Positions 5,618 through 6,474 of a stretch of DNA of 6,474 nucleotides are shown in pieces. The position numbers and the translations under genes were made by a program. The notes beneath the pieces are model-generated. The model was given only the letters and a program-made list of their open reading frames with translations. It ran no database searches and was not told where the DNA came from. Position 1 is the first letter of the stretch, and every line of letters starts with the position of its first letter. The stretch spans positions 1 through 6,474 of the forward strand of contig JAKQGD010000446.1 in assembly GCA_029573365.1 (NCBI GenBank). Direction: 5' to 3'. The stretch comes from Bacteroidota bacterium. GTDB lineage: Bacteria > Bacteroidota > Bacteroidia > Chitinophagales > Saprospiraceae.

Positions 5618-6474
5618 AGAAGATGTTTAAACCTAGGCCTTTTAGGGGTGACAATGCCGATACGTTCGATTTTAGCCTTTTCGTAATCGGAGAAATTGCC
5701 CTCAAAAAATACGACTTGCGAGTCGTCTTCAAAGGCCAGGATGTGGGTTGCCAGTCTGTCGATAAACCATCGGTCGTGCGAAATCACAAGCACACAACCT
5801 GCAAAATTTTCGATGGCTTCTTCCAGGGCCCTGAGGGTGTTCACATCTATGTCGTTTGTGGGTTCGTCGAGGAGGAGGACGTTGCCACCTTCCTTGAGGG
5901 TCATGGCGAGGTGGACACGGTTTCGTTCTCCACCGGAGAGGACCCCTATTTTTTTCTGCTGGTCAGAGCCGGAGATGTTAAATTTACTCAGGTAGGCCCT
6001 TACGTTGACCTGGGCTTTCCCCACCATGATGAGTTCCTGACCCTTGCCCACAGCTTCCATGATGGTGAGGTCAGGCTTTAAGTCGTCATGGGACTGGTCT
6101 ACATAGCTGAGCTGCACGGTATCGCCTATGGTGATGCTGCCGCTGTCAGGCTTTTCTTTCCCCATGATCATTCTGAACAAAGTGGACTTGCCCACACCAT
6201 TGGGACCGATGATGCCCACGATGGCATTTTTAGGTATGGAGCAAGTAAAGTTGTCTATGAGCACTTTGTCGCCATAGGCCTTGGATACACCGTCGATGTC
6301 GATGACTTTGTCACCCAGCCTGTCTCCAGGTGGAATGTACAGTTCCAGTTTGGCCTCCTTTTCTTTGACCTCTTCGCTTTGGAGCTTGTCATACGCTGCC
6401 AGACGGGCCTTGCCCTTAGCCTGACGGGCTTTGGGAGCCATACGTACCCATTCGAGCTCGCGTTCGAGAGTCTT
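5614..6474 (-). CDS. ettA: Energy-dependent translational throttle protein EttA (ABC-F), C-terminal part
   Basis: 286 residues of the second half of an ABC-F ATPase; the N-terminal ATPase domain and most of the interdomain linker lie beyond the right edge. EttA binds the ribosomal E site and gates translation according to ATP level. The fragment starts in the linker helix (KTLERELEWVR, then MAPKARQAKGKARLA), so the Met at 6441-6439 is internal, not a start. The IPPGDRLGDKVIDIDG segment, typical of EttA, leads into the second ATPase domain: Walker A GPNGVGKST, Q-loop region YVDQSHDD, signature LSGGERNRVHLA, Walker B VLLLDEPTNDID and switch His in VISHDRWFIDR. FFEGNFSDYEKAK and a basic tail ending RFKHLL close the protein, much as in E. 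coli EttA. All ATPase motifs are intact. Two further in-frame TAA codons follow the stop. Confidence 0.93.
   Translation of the reverse strand, partial: KTLERELEWVRMAPKARQAKGKARLAAYDKLQSEEVKEKEAKLELYIPPGDRLGDKVIDIDGVSKAYGDKVLIDNFTCSIPKNAIVGIIGPNGVGKSTLFRMIMGKEKPDSGSITIGDTVQLSYVDQSHDDLKPDLTIMEAVGKGQELIMVGKAQVNVRAYLSKFNISGSDQQKKIGVLSGGERNRVHLAMTLKEGGNVLLLDEPTNDIDVNTLRALEEAIENFAGCVLVISHDRWFIDRLATHILAFEDDSQVVFFEGNFSDYEKAKIERIGIVTPKRPRFKHLL

Noticed and set aside
5623..6081. 152-codon open frame on the + strand
   Set aside because: It is antisense to the clearly conserved EttA ATPase domain, with no promoter or recognisable domain.
6439..6441. ATG as the start of a shortened ABC protein
   Set aside because: The frame continues to the window edge with EttA-like linker residues (ELEWVR), so the gene is cut by the window, not truncated.

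Overview
The window looks like ordinary chromosomal sequence from a member of the Bacteroidota, probably a Cytophagales-type lineage (the lineage is inference). The reasons are a DUF4292 lipoprotein, a Bacteroidota-style EnvC-like protein with a degenerate M23 domain, a DUF1801 protein of a subfamily I associate with this phylum, no clear Shine-Dalgarno sequences, and promoter-like boxes fitting the phylum's TTTG / TAnnTTTG pattern. I see no transposase, integrase, phage gene, CRISPR array, tRNA or rRNA.

Layout, left to right. The last 29 codons of a membrane protein enter at the left edge on the + strand (to 92) and are followed by a strong intrinsic terminator (118-150). A + strand lipoprotein with an esterase-type alpha/beta-hydrolase fold (167-1123) starts almost on top of that terminator. 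A 171-base convergent gap (1124-1294) holds a short tandem repeat, a palindrome and two overlapping inverted repeats. From 4717 down to 1295 on the - strand lies a tight three-gene operon in transcription order: an exported TPR protein (TTG start), a DUF4292 outer-membrane-type lipoprotein, and an EnvC-like coiled-coil/LytM protein. Its genes overlap by 1 and 17 bases, and a promoter candidate sits at 4745-4774. Diverging from it on the + strand is a two-gene unit: a small predicted membrane protein (4883-5080) and a DUF1801 protein (5084-5560), with a candidate -7 box at 4839-4846. The right end is the C-terminal half of an ABC-F translation factor, EttA (- strand, 5614 to beyond the right edge).

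The most coherent unit is the TPR / DUF4292 / EnvC-like operon, a cell-envelope module. The EnvC-like protein lacks most of the metal-binding residues of an M23 peptidase, so it more likely activates a murein hydrolase than cuts peptidoglycan itself. The lipoprotein and the TPR protein are plausible periplasmic or outer-membrane partners, but their functions cannot be read from the sequence. I found no clearly new system. The best leads are this operon and the small membrane protein coupled to the DUF1801 gene.
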